This document shows positions 20,756 to 32,495 of a stretch of 64,000 bases of DNA, piece by piece. The notes beneath the pieces are model-generated. The model was given only the letters and a program-made list of their open reading frames with translations, made no database searches and was not told the origin of the DNA. Every line of letters begins with the position of its first letter. The first letter of the stretch is position 1. A program made the position numbers and the translations under genes. Where the stretch lies: contig JAWQUS010000001.1 of assembly GCA_036365455.1 (NCBI GenBank), positions 20,315,001 to 20,379,000 on the forward strand, read 5' to 3'. Source of the stretch: Macrosoma leucophasiata (taxonomy: Eukaryota; Arthropoda; Insecta; Lepidoptera; Hedylidae).

Positions 20756-21075
20756 TCAACCTTTTGATATAAAGAATCATATTCTTATGACTTATAGATA
20801 CCTAATGTTGCTTATATTGGACAACCGTAAATGTTTTATGTATTTTAGGTTAAATCTGATTGGATGTTTGCCGAAATCTAGAATGAGAGCAGTTTTGCTG
20901 GAATTCCATCGCCAAATGCACTGCAAATTTACATCATCAGATTTAACCTAACAAACACAATATTACGGTCGCCGAGCAAGCCTCCATTATATTGCAAATT
21001 CAATGCGTCGGCGGGGTGTAAGCTCATTAGGATTGTTGAAATGTTATCTAGCACAAATGCTCAAATTTAGGGTTG

Positions 21076-21680
21076 ATAAGTAAAGCAAACAACAAAGACA
21101 TGTCAGATAAAAGGCACATAAAAGGAAAACTATCACACCTAAGTTGGCTTTACAAGTTTGCGAGTAATAGTCGACCCAATGTAATACTCGAAATTTTTGA
21201 AAAACTCCATAGATAATCGTTTTTTTTTTTGATTACATTAAGCAAACCTAAAAACTACAGAACACTACACTGCGCGTGGCCCGACATGCACCTGACCGGT
21301 TTTTATGTTTCATTTTAATTATTGCGTCTCTCTGTGTCAGTCGATTCAGGTCATACTAATAATATTATGACATATTGGTGGTAGAGCTCCAGTGACAGAG
21401 CTCGTAGGCGTTGGTACATTGGCATTTGATACAACAAACAGCAATAAACAACAAAGACATGCCAAATAAAAGGCATAATAATATTCTTATTCCATCTTAT
21501 AATTGAGTAAGCGAGCAATTTCCAAAACGTATTTGATCTCTTATAAATATGTTTCATTTTAATTATTGTGTCAATCTATATCAGTTGATTCGGGTCATGA
21601 CAACAATATTCTAACATACTTATGGTAGAGCTCCAGTGACGGAGCTCGTAAGCGTAGCCACAGCCGCATTAGATACTGCT
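21076..21680 (+). repeat. Tandem duplication (~247 bp) carrying two family A 5' heads
   Basis: 21301-21430 and 21547-21680 are direct repeats sharing 'atgtttcattttaattattg', 'cagt.gattc.ggtcat' and then 'ggtagagctccagtgac.ga' + 'gctcgta'. The bridge 'aacaacaaagacatg.ca.at' + 'aaaaggca' occurs at 21090 and 21450. Each unit carries only the first ~50 bp of family A. At 21262-21303, 'acactacactgcgcgtggcc' is the end of family F. Confidence 0.6.
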
Positions 21681-21989
21681 GATAATGATGACTGCTCTCC
21701 AGTTTGTCGCTTCAACCGGAAGACGTCCACAACTGGACAAAACCTTCCCTGAAAATGCCCACAATGGTGTTGTGCGTCAGGGGAAAATATGCCTTAATCT
21801 CGATACTTGGCATACGGATTGGCAACCTCAGAAGGGGTAGTTTATCGTGGGAAGCGTGATACTATCCATCCTTGGTTTTAGTTTTCACTACCGCTTTTTT
21901 ACAATAATTTAACCGCCATTGTTCGGTTGACTAACTGACTGACTACACTAAAGAAAGAATAATAACGTGGAGTCACTATGTCCCGACGC

Positions 21990-22226
21990 TTAAAAAGGCT
22001 ATTACACCACACGGTATTCAGGATCCGGCAGAAAGGGTGGGCGTGGCCTCGCGCCGGTTTGCCGCTTATTACACTATCCGGTCGACAGCGCCTTAACTCG
22101 GTCACAGTACAAATACACGGGCCGCACCGGGCGCCCTAATTAGGGCCCTAACTCCCTAAATGTTATTACACTACCCTAACCCTTGCTATCGTACCCTGAA
22201 TACCGTGCCGTGTAATAGGTCCTTAA
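21990..22226. mobile_element. TTAA-flanked MITE, GC-rich
   Basis: TTAA (21990-21993) precedes 'aaaggctattacaccacacg' + 'gtattcagg'. The right end is its inverse, 'cctgaataccgtgccgtgta' + 'ataggtcc', followed by TTAA (22223-22226). A TTAA duplication with CC/GG-type ends is the signature of piggyBac-like elements. At 237 bp with no ORF it is non-autonomous. Interior words such as 'ccctaattagggcc' are self-complementary. Confidence 0.65.
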
Positions 22227-22689
22227 GTCTGTAGCTTAAAGGTACAAATAAAAACATGAATCACGCACAAATTCATAATGAAAGCCAATTTCAACATGAG
22301 ATAAACAATATACCTCAGTAATAATTTTATAGTTTTCGTTCTAATTTAACCCGATTATTGTACACAATATAATGACCACACTAAATTGTTGTGATAACTT
22401 ACACACTAAACGTATAACATTTTACAACGGTGAACTTTGGGATTGCCAGAACATTCCCAAACATAACGGCTATCACCCAAAAGGTAACAATCGGACCCGT
22501 AAAGGGCATAACCGTTTTAAGTCAGTTATCGTTTTTATGCATGGGTACGTTACGCACTATCTGCAACTATATTCCACGTACCTACCTTATGTGAATAAGT
22601 TAGTTTTATGTTTATATGCTAATCCTTTTTATTTAACGGTTGTTGTTAGAAATTCAAACGTTACGGCAATAGTAGCTACATATAACGAA

Positions 22690-22840
22690 ATTAAAAGGAA
22701 AACTATCAAACTTAAGTTGGCTTTACAAGTTTGCGAGTAATACTCGAGAATTTTTAACAACTCCATAGAAAATATATTTTTTTTTTTGGAACCCTACACT
22801 GCCCGGTGCCCGACACGCACTTGATCGGTTTTTTAAAAAA
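22690..22840 (-). repeat. Family F repeat end
   Basis: 'ggaaccctacactgcccggt' + 'gcccgacacgcacttgatcg', preceded by 'aagttggctttacaagtttg' + 'cgagtaatactcga', which also occurs at 21135. It is the inverted form of the 30083 copy. Confidence 0.55.
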
Positions 22841-22976
22841 GTGATATATGTGTGTTAACAAGGTGACTTTGTCTGGTGAATCATAGGACATATTACAGTA
22901 CAAAGTGCTTAGTATTCGATTCTCGCCCCTAAGGTATAATAAAATTAAGTACCTACTTGATGTTTGACATTTTCGC

Positions 22977-23185
22977 TACCAAATGGTAGTGTTCAGCACT
23001 ATCGTGTTCCGGTTAGAAGGTAATTTATGTCCCCGTAATAACTATCACAGAGACCATGACAACTTATGTCTCAGGGGCGCCAACGCATCTGCATTTTGAC
23101 CTCTGTTTTATGTGTAGATGTCTATAAGCTGCGGTCACTTAACATCCATGTGAACTGTATGACTATTTGCCACCTTTGTCACTTA
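22977..23185 (+). repeat. Family A, 5'-truncated (variant iii)
   Basis: Starts 'gctaccaaatggtagtgttc'. Has 'ttatgtctcaggggcgccaa' and ends 'gactatttgccacctttg'. Confidence 0.8.
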
Positions 23186-23204
23186 AAAGTATAAATAAAA
23201 ATAA

Positions 23205-23402
23205 CGCCTAATGCACATATGCAACTTAAACAAAACTCCATTAACAGTCCAACGAACACAAGTTTTGCGGCGAGACTCATGTATATGCAAAACCTTACGG
23301 CCCTGGCACAATGAGATAAGCCATCTGTATGAATACTAACTACGAATCCGTTCGGCCGGCCGGCTGGCTTTCAAAGTCGTTAGGACTATGTCATACCGTG
23401 TA
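23205..23402 (+). repeat. Family C repeat, copy 1
   Basis: 'cctaatgcacatatgcaact', 'cattaacagtcc', 'atgcaaaaccttacggccct', 'gagataagccatctgtatga', 'ccggccggctggctttcaaa'. Five copies lie between 23.2 and 29.2 kb, all in this orientation, and none elsewhere in the window. Class unknown. Confidence 0.7.
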
Positions 23403-23524
23403 GGTATCGAATCAAATCAATCAAATCGAAAGGTTATTTATCATTTGGGATTACAATAATCGCTTGTGATACGTTACAAAATTAATTACTATTTTAAACT
23501 ATGGTAAATAACTATAGGGACACA

Positions 23525-23885
23525 TCACATGTTAGTTTACCGCCCCGGCTTCGCGCGGTGCAATGTTGCCTACCCTCTCCTATTCGTCTTAGCGTGATGA
23601 TTATACATAGATATAGCCTAAAGTCTTCCTCGATATATTTTATATTTTGGGCAGCGTACGCAAAATAAGTATAATTTCTGGTTGATTTTTTACACCTTGT
23701 GTCTGAAAAACCCAAATATCTTTCGGAACCCTATTTTTTCCAAAATAAAATATAGCCATGTTACCCGTGGATAATGTAGCTTTCGAATAGTGAAATAATT
23801 TTTAAAATCGGTCCAGTAGTTATTGAGCCTATTCAATTCAAACAAACAAAAAAATATTACCTCTTTATAATATTAGTTTACTCGT
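23525..23885 (+). repeat. Lepidopteran-type interspersed repeat
   Basis: 'ccgccccggcttcgcgcggt' + 'gcaatgttgcctac' resembles 3268-3310. It ends 'cggtccagtagttattgagc' ... 'ctctttataatattagt', a terminus frequent in moth genomes. There is no intact ORF. Confidence 0.5.
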
Positions 23886-24042
23886 AGATTAAAGAAATAT
23901 ATACTTATGTTTATCAGAAGAATGTCTAATTGTCCATCTTAGGAACAGATAGCAAAGAGTTAAGAAAAAGAGACATTCTTTTTGTTATTCACTGGCAGGA
24001 TTCAAAAGGCCGAAATGTATCTACTGCGAAAAAGTCCATATT

Positions 24043-24334
24043 TTTTTTTTTTTATGCAATGGAAGTGGCAAATAAGCATGCAGTTCACATTGGTGTTAAG
24101 TGATAACTGCAGCCTATAGACACCCACACAAAAACCAAGGTCAAAATGCAGATCTGTTACCACTCCTGAGGCCTTAGGTGTTATGTCTCTGTGCCTGAAA
24201 TTACAGGGCCGTACATTACCACCTGACCGGAACTCGGTAGTGCTGAACACTACCATTTAGCGGCAAGTATATTAGGTAATGCGGTGGTGCCTACGCCCTC
24301 GAGTTCCATCACTGGAGCTCTACCACCAGTATAT
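24043..24334 (-). repeat. Family A, near full length
   Basis: From a 13-T run and 'atgcaatggaagtggc' to 'gagctctaccaccagtat'. The inner stem is 'gagttcc' / 'ggagctc', with one mismatch. Confidence 0.88.
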
Positions 24335-24484
24335 CATCACTTCATCACTTACTTGGAATCATGTACAATTCCAAGTATGTCTTAATCATAAGACTCCTTA
24401 ATATATTGCGCATTAACATGTTGCTTATTATAATTAATGCTTTTTTGAAGAACTTATAAGAATCACAAGAATACTATCACATGT

Positions 24485-24682
24485 GGAATATAAGGCCTAA
24501 TGCACACATGTAACTAAAACAATCTCATTAAAAGTCGTTTTGAACACAAATTTTCCGATGCGCGGTTCGTGGATATGCAAGACCTTACATACAGCCTTGG
24601 AACAACCAGATAAGCCATCCGTATGAATACTAATCGCAACTCTTGTCCAACCGGCCGGCTGACTTTCAAAGATGCACAAGCT
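24485..24682 (+). repeat. Family C repeat, copy 2
   Basis: 'taaggcctaatgcacacatg', 'aaccagataagccatccgta', 'ccggccggctgactttcaaa'; somewhat more diverged than copy 1. Confidence 0.65.
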
Positions 24683-24992
24683 TAAGCACAGAAAAGTAAA
24701 ATACTTGAATTATCACAACAATATTATATTTTCTTTTTCTTTATTTATCATCATTGAAGGAATTTAAAAATTTTGTGATTATTATGTTTTAACCAAGTTG
24801 TTTAAATTCTAATTTTTAATTTACTATTAATATATGATTTTGCTTTTACTATATATAATGGTTATTCACTCTAGGTATTTTATGATTTATTGACGTTTTG
24901 AAAGTATCTGTAAAGATCTATTCGAAATAAAAATATTTTCTATTTTTATTTCTATTTCAATATCCTTCACAAACAACAAATACAGTCATTGT

Positions 24993-25200
24993 AGAGTATA
25001 AAGTCCAATGCTCACAAGCAACTAAAACAAACCCCATTAACAGTCGTATGTACACAAGTTTTGCGGTGCGGTTCATGTATGCAAAACCTTATGGCCTTGG
25101 GACAACGAGATAAGCCATCTCTGTGAATACTAACAAGAACTTTGTCCGTCCAGTCGGCTCACTTTCTAAGTTGTTAACATTATATCATAATGTCGTGAAG
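24993..25200 (+). repeat. Family C repeat, copy 3
   Basis: 'taaagtccaatgctcacaag', 'aaccccattaacagtcgtat', 'caacgagataagccatctct', 'cagtcggctcactttctaag'. It lies immediately before the LINE 3' end. Confidence 0.65.
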
Positions 25201-25215
25201 TCAGCCTGTTGCATA

Positions 25216-27556
25216 CTTAGTAAGGTAAGTAAGTAAGTAAGTAAATATTCTTTATTGTACACCAGTAATGTTCAATAAAAACAAAAATAGAAAAAAACAA
25301 AGTGAAAGTACAATCAGACGGTCTTATCGCTAAAAGCGATCTCTTCCAGACAACCTGTCGGTAGAAAGAGAAATGTTAAATTACAGAGGCAGGGTGTACA
25401 TCAAATTAAGGACAAACATTGTGAATAATTAAATAAATAAATAAATAGTTAGGTACACACATTTCATAAATATATAAACCTAATTAAAACACAAAACTTA
25501 ATAATATTGCAATAGGAATGATGATGTTAAGTTAAAGAAGCAAAGTAGTAGTCAAAGAGTCGTTTTTTAAACGACTCAAGAGTCTGTGCTTGCCTTATGT
25601 TTAAGGGCAAGGAATTCCACAGTCGTACAGCAGTTACTGTGAAAGAATTTGCAACGAAGGAAGAAGAGTGACGAGGAATTTGAAGAAGTAGATTTTCTGA
25701 GGATCGTAGATAGAGAGGATTTGATTGGCAAAGGTAACTGAAATGATTTTTAAGATAGTCAGGAGATTGTGGAACGAATAGAAGACAGTAAAGAAGAGAG
25801 AGAATATGAGTATTCCTGCGAAGACGTATAGGAAGCCACTTGAGCTCAACACGAAATTGAGAAATATGGTCATATTTGCGTAAGCCATATATGAACCGTA
25901 TGTAAAGATTTTGGAGGCGCTCAAGTTTGTTAAGTTGCTCCTTGGTCAAATCAAGATAGCATATGTCGGCGTAGTCTAATATAGGGAGGAGAATAGATCG
26001 AGCAAGCGCAACTTTAGTGGAGATAGGCAAAAAATTTTGAAGTCTTCTCAAAGAGCCAACAGCGCCAAACAGTTTCTTGCCGACTTCACATATTTGCGGG
26101 GCCTATATTAAACACTTGTCTATAAGCATAGGTTTTTAACTTTATCACTAAATGGAATTGGAGAACTGTTCAGGGTAATTTGTGGTACTTTTGCAAAGTC
26201 GATTTTTGACACCATCTTTGAGCTCCCAACAACAATAGCCTGAGTTTTTAATGGGTTGAGATGGAGTCCGAAAGATTGACACCATTTGGAGATGCGGTCT
26301 AGATCATCATTAACAACTTTGATGGCATCAGGCAAATCTATGAATTTAGTTTGATAGTAAATTTGGAGGTCGTCGGCATACAGGTGGTAGAAAGAAGTTA
26401 GGTTTTGAGTGATAATACTGATGAAAGTAGAAAAAAGGAAAGGAGACAACACGCCACCTTGCGGTACACCGGCAGTAACGTCGCACCAGGTGGAAAAGGA
26501 ATCATCCACTCGAATACGCTGTCGGCGACCAGACAAGTAACTATGAAACCAGTCAATCACTGTCGGAGATATGTTAAGAGAACGGAGAATTGCGAGTAAT
26601 ATATCATAATCTACATTATTGAACGCATTACTAAAATCTAACAGGACGAGTACAGTCAGCTGCTGATTTTCCATGCCAAACCTTAAGTCTTCAGTAATTT
26701 TGACAAGTGCAGTAGCCGTACTATGACCCTGCCGGAAACCAGATTGGAGAGGATTGTAAAGGTGATATTTAGACATGAAAGAGTTTATTTGATTATGAAC
26801 CAATCGCTCAAGGACTTTAGATAAGAAAGGAAGAATGGAAATGGGTCGATAGTCATTAAAGGACTCAGGATTGGGTCTCTTAGGTAATGGGATAATTTGT
26901 GCATCTTTCCAACAAGATGAGAAGGAACAGGAGGCGATGGAATAGTTGAATAAAGAAGTCAGGATGGGGGGTAAGTGTATCGATTAATGGCAAGATCATT
27001 TTACGGCTAACATTGTCGCTACCAATTGCATCAGACTCAATTGCTAGAATATGTTTCTTAACATCACGATCAGTAAATTGAGTAAACTCGAAGATAGGAG
27101 AGTCAGGAGTTGGAGACAAAGAAAGGAGATTTAAAGTATTAGTTTTTGTAGTACCATCAATGCAGGTAGACGAACCAAAATGTAAATTTAGCAAATCGAG
27201 ATTATATCCATCATTTATAAGAAAAGAGGAATCAAAACTCCTAGTGACTTCAGAAATCTCCATACTTTAGCAAGATCCCCTGTTGAAACGGATTTGTGGA
27301 TATGGCGTCGTTGTGCGTCTCTCCACACCTTGTTGCAACGGTTCCTAATGCAAATATCTTCATATCATCATTCATATCTTTCTCGGTTTTCTAAACTGCT
27401 ATTGATTTTTAATTTAACTTTCGCTTGGTTCTTCTTTGTGATCAAATTTCTAATGTCATCCGTCAACCAAGGGGCTGGCAAGTGTCTGACACGGACAGGT
27501 TTAATTGGGGCATGTATGTCGAAAAGACTTGTAATTAAAGAATTGAATAATTTTAA
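25216..27556 (-). mobile_element. CR1/Jockey-superfamily LINE, 5'-truncated
   Basis: The minus-strand element begins inside the linker before the RT domain (LFDIHAPIKPVRVRHLPAPWLTDD at about 27530-27450), so the apurinic endonuclease domain is missing. The RT and C-terminal regions follow. The 3' UTR has the conserved hairpin (25326-25340 inverted), then 'gtgtacaataaagaatattt' and a TTAC microsatellite at 25220-25245. The 3' layout matches the solo tails at 9000 and 7862. Confidence 0.88.
25527..27530 (-). pseudogene. LINE reverse transcriptase pseudogene
   Basis: Reads in pieces. The linker and N-terminal RT piece (27263-26880) has SDAIGSDNVSRKMILPLID. The main RT block (26803-26120) has SGFRQGHSTATALVKI, LLDFSNAFNNVDYDILL (motif A Asp), AGVPQGGVLSPFLFSTFI (motif B) and YADDLQIYYQ (motif C). 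The thumb/C-terminal block (26051-25527) has LARSILLPILDYADICY, ELKWLPIRLRRN and NSFTVTAVRLWNSLPLNIR. Frames break near 26960 and 26110, and stops occur upstream of 27263. The YADDLQIY box and the WLPI/RLWNSLP tail place it with CR1/Kiri/Daphne-type elements; the exact clade is not certain. An intact enzyme would copy its RNA into nicked chromosomal DNA. Confidence 0.9.
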
Positions 27557-27559
27557 GGT

Positions 27560-28270
27560 CTAACTTTAAGGCTTCTGAATAAATTATGATTGTACGTATT
27601 GTCACTACAGGAGTACTTATAAAGAGCCTATTTTTATTATGTTCTATTGTTTCTTTAAAATAAAAAATGAAAGTAGTCCAAAAGGGGGTCTTCAGGATCT
27701 CTTCAATAACCTTGCTTTATTTAAGGTAATTTACGTTTATTACTTGATTTAAAATGTAATACAAAATTAAATAACAACAAAGATTCGGTAATAAGATTCG
27801 GTAGTAGTAGCCCGCGCTCGCCTTTGAAGATCATTATATACCTAGGCTAACGGTACTCCTCCTCTTCTATTGTCGTCACTAGGTGGCGCAGCAGCTCTTC
27901 CAACTGACACGTCATGCCGTCATGACGCCAGTCATGTGACATGTAACGTGCATATACAGAAAGTATGCGACTTAAGACATACATACAAACGTTTATATAG
28001 AATTTATTGCTACTATGGCTGTGCAAATCTTCAAGTAATAGAGATCGTCATCTTCATATTACTAATTGAATGACGTTCTAGAGGTCGCCAATGTCAGCAC
28101 TGACAGCAATAAAATTCTAATGATAAATCTTTGAATCAACATTTAATGTGAAAGTACTTACTAATCGGATCCTACTGCATCGATAGATAAATCCACACTT
28201 CGCTCTGCCAATGCTGTTAAATGTAACGTTTCAATGCTGTTGCTGGGTGTAAACTTATGACATCACGTTG
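27560..28270. other. No gene recognised
   Basis: Moderate GC at 27800-27960 but only short frames. No shared repeat seen. Confidence 0.35.
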
Positions 28271-28271
28271 A

Positions 28272-28530
28272 AACATACCAAAAGTAAAATCAAGTTACCG
28301 TACACAACATTCCAATAACGCCCACGCGAATGAAGTCAGTGTTGAACATAAAGCCGAATACACACACGTAACTAAAACAAACCCCATTAACAGTCGTATG
28401 TATACACAAAACCTTATGGTCCTGGGACAAAGAGATAAGCCATCTGTATGAATTCTAACTACAACTCTGTCCCTGCGACCGGCAGATTTACAAAGTTGTT
28501 AGGATTGTGCCATCTCGTGTAGCTATTATG
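28272..28530 (+). repeat. Family C repeat, copy 4 (long form)
   Basis: Adds an upstream segment 'aaagtaaaatcaagttaccg' + 'tacacaacattccaataacg', also found before copy 5. The core then follows, with a deletion after 'cagtcgtatgta'. Confidence 0.65.
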
Positions 28531-28869
28531 TTGAATATTCTTAGTAATATTTAACATACAAAACTTGTGGATTCATTGTGTTATGTGCATTGTTTGTTAC
28601 ATTTTATAATGATCATAAATATTAAAATTTGTTGTCATTGCTAGATGCAATTACTAGTTGTAGAGAACTGTATACTTTTTTACGTCTAAAATCATATCAA
28701 AATCTATTTCTTGTTACGTAAACTTTGCAAGACTAACAAACAAGTATAAATGAATTCAAATCACAAAACTGTTCTTGAACAACGAGTATCCTTTAACTAA
28801 ATCTGGGTTGAAACATCCTCACTTCACCCTGGTAACAAATATTTCCAGTTTTGATTTTATAGCGTCTCA

Positions 28870-29135
28870 TTTAAACACACGAAGGTAAAATCAAGTAACC
28901 GCACACAACAATAACGCTCACACAAATATAGCCACTGTTGAATATAAAGCCTAATGCACACACGCAACTAAAACAAACCCATTAACAGTCGAATGAACCC
29001 AAGTTTTGCTCCACGGTTCATGTATATACAAAACCTTACGGCCCTGGGACAACGAGATAAGCCATCTGTATGTATACTCGTACTAACTACGACACTGTCC
29101 GGCAGACCAGACAGTTTGAAAGTGGTTTGAATAGT
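28870..29135 (+). repeat. Family C repeat, copy 5 (long form)
   Basis: 'aaggtaaaatcaagtaaccg', 'cacacaacaataacgctcac', then core words 'taatgcacacacgcaactaa' and 'gagataagccatctgtatgt'. Lies ~0.6 kb from copy 4 in the same orientation. Confidence 0.65.
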
Positions 29136-29139
29136 GAAG

Positions 29140-29905
29140 TGTCGTGGAACTATCCTGTTTAATACCCAAAACTGATTTGTTGTACAATTTTGCGAATGTA
29201 CGAGCGAAAAATAATTGTGATAAGGTTTTGATTTGCACTACAGCCCAATCAGCCTTCCTTATGATTTGCACTAATCGGACTCGTTTTATTTAATTTGACA
29301 TAATCTAACATTTATTACAAGTGCGAAGTCACAATTTGCAGTGACCGCACATGTTTTGGTCCTTCGAGCCAGCAGAACAGAGGATAAGAGAATAAGTAAC
29401 CAGCAACCTATCGATGCACCATACGTATGCAGTGTTGGATTAAGATTTCTTAATCTCTATTTAGTAATAATACTACTCCCTTTTTAGTAATAATAAAATA
29501 AATGTAGTATTTTTTCTCTTCGTTTCACGTGCTATTTTGCTGTCTCTTGTGTCCCTCAAAATATGATGCCCTAAACAATTGCTTAATTTGCTTATGAGCC
29601 AAAACAATTTACTAGAAATATCAATGAGGCGTTGCCACTTAGGGTTTAATTATTTTACTTGTATGTAGACAGCTCAAAATAAAATACACCGAAACTCCTG
29701 ATTTAGCAAGATTCTAGTCTTTATTTTAGACTTTTTTGGTAAAAATACATTTAGATTTTTTGTACCACTGTAGACAATGTAGGTACCCAAGGATACAAGT
29801 CTTTTCAGTGTCTTTGTTTGTAAAGGAAATTCTGTAACTACATTATATTATTTTACAAGACTAGCCTTTGGTTGATAGTTCTGCCCATTTTTCTTTAATT
29901 TCTAA
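29140..29905. other. No gene or repeat recognised
   Basis: AT-rich, no credible ORF. Confidence 0.4.
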
Positions 29906-30082
29906 ATTCACTCGCATGTGTTATTGCGAAATAAAAAATGTGACAATTTTAACGATACAGTGACATTTTGACGATATCGTTTATACTGCAAAGTCTATCA
30001 TATCGGTTGTATATTGTTACCTACTAATAATAATTCATTTCTTTGTAATTTAATAAGTTAATTAGAATCGGTTAAATAAAAA

Positions 30083-30335
30083 AACCGGTCAAGTGCGTGT
30101 CAGGCCACGCGAAGTGTAGGGTTCCGTAGATACAGAGTAAGAGATGTAATGAAAAAAAATATAAATATTATCAATGGAGTTGTTCGAAATTTTCGAGTAA
30201 AATACATTTGGTCGCCTATTACTCGAAAACAAAATTCCTGCCGTCCCCCTCTACGAACTAAACAACAACCGTTTAGTTGGTAGGGAGGGGGAACACTTGA
30301 CTCTAACGAAAATTTGCACTTTAAAGCTAAATAAG
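30083..30335 (+). repeat. Family F repeat, 5' part
   Basis: 'aaaccggtcaagtgcgtgtc' + 'aggccacgcgaagtgtaggg' + 'ttccgta', the start of a repeat very common in moths. Its inverse end is seen at 21262, 22790 and 39330. Confidence 0.65.
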
Positions 30336-30394
30336 TCACGAACAGTTAACTAAATCGAAAAATGGTGTTGGGACATCCATAATATTTTTTATTT

Positions 30395-30480
30395 TTAAAG
30401 AAAAATGGAAAGAAAAATTTGACTTCAGGCGAGACTCGAACTCGCGACCTTCTGGCAATCTAGTCCAGCTAACAAAAGTT
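30395..30480 (-). mobile_element. tRNA-like element P, partial
   Basis: Inverted: 'ctggactagattgccag' (anticodon-arm-like), 'gcgagttcgagtctcgcctg' (T arm) and 'aagtcaaatttttctttcca'. The D-arm half is not recognisable. Confidence 0.6.
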
Positions 30481-30802
30481 ATGGATTCACAAATTTTATG
30501 ACTCGTAAACCACGCATCATCTTCCAATTGTCAAAGACATCGACACACTACTTTATTTCTTACTACGAACTAATAAAGTCGTTTATATTATTAACTAACC
30601 AATGATGTGCCTAAAGGTTATTTTACTATGACAATATGTTAGATTATGAAGAAGTTATTAGGTCACTATGAATTGCTAGTGTGTTGGTCTATCATTACTT
30701 ATTTTATGATACATAAAATATTAGTATGTTGATACATATTTTTACGATACATAAAAATATATTGTAAACAATACAATAGATATGATTGATATTAAATATA
30801 TA

Positions 30803-30862
30803 TAACGGAACTTCACGCCGTAGGGTTAGGCAGAGGTAAATGCATGTATTCAAGCATACAGT
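30803..30862 (-). mobile_element. 3' fragment of SINE T
   Basis: 'aacttcacgccgtagggtta' + 'ggcaggaggtaaatgc'-like sequence (here 'ggcagaggtaaatgcatgta') is the inverted end of SINE T. It directly abuts a family A copy. Confidence 0.6.
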
Positions 30863-31128
30863 AGAGCTCCAGTGACGGAGGTCGCGGACGTAGGCACCAC
30901 CGCAATACCTAATTTACTTGCCGCTAAATGGTAGTGTTCAGCACTATCTTGTTCCGGTCAGGTGGTAATGTACGGCCCTGTAATTGCCGGCACAGAGGCA
31001 TAACACCCTAGGCCTCAGGAGTGGTAACGCATCTGCATTGGTCTTCATGTAGGTGTCTATAGGCTGCAGTCATCACTTAACATCAATGTGAACTGCATGC
31101 TTGTTTGCCACTTCCAATAGATAAAAAA
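30862..31128 (+). repeat. Family A, near full length
   Basis: Starts at 'gtagagctccagtgacggag', lacking the first bases, and ends 'gccacttccaatagat' + A-tract. Confidence 0.88.
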
Positions 31129-31196
31129 AATATATATATTTGATATATTTCGGTCGAGTTCTGTCTGATGGTGGGGTCAAAAGTCTTAGGAATCGG

Positions 31197-31316
31197 CGTG
31201 CATGTATGAAGAGAATGATGAAGGTAGACGAGGCACGAGAGGTATGTCAGGACCGGAATATCTGGCGCTCTACACGCTCTGCCTACCCCGTTAGGGACCT
31301 GGGGTGAAGATACATA
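31197..31316 (+). mobile_element. LINE-tail family I, complete example
   Basis: 'gtatgaagagaatgatgaag' ... 'gtaggtcaggaccgg'-like (here 'gtatgtcaggaccggaatat') ... 'cctaccccgttagggacctg' ... 'gatacatata'. Matches 56645-56750; probably the 3' end of an RTE-type LINE. Confidence 0.5.
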
Positions 31317-31716
31317 TATATTTCTAATGGTGAAAATGCTCCAAAATCCATTCTAATTGTGATAACCTCAAAAGCTTTGCTTATCACATTCAGGCAGACA
31401 AACGTTTCTGGAGAACTTTGTTTTATCATTAGTAGTGATGATACCTTCTACTTAGTTTCAAATAAATTTCCTCAACAACTTGAAAATAACTGATCAGTAT
31501 TCTAGCTATGTTGCATTTGCCTTTGAAGTGTTGAAACATGAAAATCTAAGAAAATAGATTGACTAGAGTATTCAATTTCCTTAACACTTTAACAATGTTG
31601 TGGCTTTTTGCAAAGCAGCTATTTTAGTTTCTTAGAATTTCAAGAGATATTCTATATCTTGCGTTTCAATATACTTTAGAAAATTCTTATCATATTTAGA
31701 AAATTCAAAATTCAAT

Positions 31717-31873
31717 TTTGACGTGACAACGTCTTAAATTAGGTTGCGGCTCGGAGTCACTCATGAAAAAGTGTAACGCCCGGTAACGTAACGATGAGTC
31801 ACCGAACGAGAGAGAGAGGCCTGCCGGACCGGCGAATGCCTTTCTACCGAGAAAAAGACGTTGTCACGTAAAA
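31717..31873. mobile_element. Small MITE with 'acgtgacaacgtctt' TIRs
   Basis: The left end 'ttttgacgtgacaacgtctt' and right end 'aagacgttgtcacgtaaaa' are inverted copies. The centre is GC-rich (about 31745-31850) with 'gagagagagaggcctgccgg'. 157 bp, non-coding. Confidence 0.7.
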
Positions 31874-32044
31874 TCTTCGCCCGTAAAACCGACTTTACAG
31901 GCAACCAGTTTTTTTTTTCAAATTTGTCTTTCAGGACACTTTTGCACTGTCGGGTTATGAGCTACCTAGACTTACAGCTAGCGTTGAGACTTGTCGACCC
32001 CAATGCCCAGTAGCAGTAGTAGTAATTTATAGAATGTATTATGA

Positions 32045-32495
32045 AGGTTTCCTATCAAAATTTGGCCGCAAGTATTTTTAATTAATTTATTTTAACTTTA
32101 TCAGCCAGCAACTCTTATTTGCGGACGATTTCATTTGTCTCCCATATATCATAAAAGTGAGAAAAAAAATAGCTTTAATTTGATATATAAATAAGATTAT
32201 GTGTACGTTATGGACGTGATCGGGGCGGAACGAAAATATGTAGGGGCGGCCAAGTGCGCAACGGCAGACGTGATTTTTCAGAGTTTTTGTACATACGCAT
32301 TGCCGTGAAGTGGACAATATTTTATTGAAAAAAACAATTAAAAAAATGTATCTTCAAAAAAAAACATAAAAATATACTTGCGGTCATTTTTTGTTAGGCA
32401 ACCTAGTGGGTATAAATTCTCTAGATTATAAATATGCGTAAAAGTTAGGTTTGAGGCATATCCCGAGGATCGCACTTATTCTGCAGCGGGATCCT
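32045..32495 (+). mobile_element. Family H element, copy 2 (left TIR lost)
   Basis: The interior is collinear with 3124-3685 ('aaaatttggccgcaagtatt', 'cagccagcaactcttatttg', 'atgtaggggcggccaagtgc', 'gcaacctagtggg') but uninterrupted, which defines the insertion in copy 1. The right TIR is degraded ('ttctgcagcgggatcctag'). Confidence 0.7.

Noticed and set aside
22372..22740. 122-codon plus-strand ORF
   Set aside because: No domain, no splice or promoter context, and its last third overlaps the dispersed family F sequence.
25634..25924. 96-codon second minus-strand ORF
   Set aside because: Shadow frame of the LINE RT C-terminal block.
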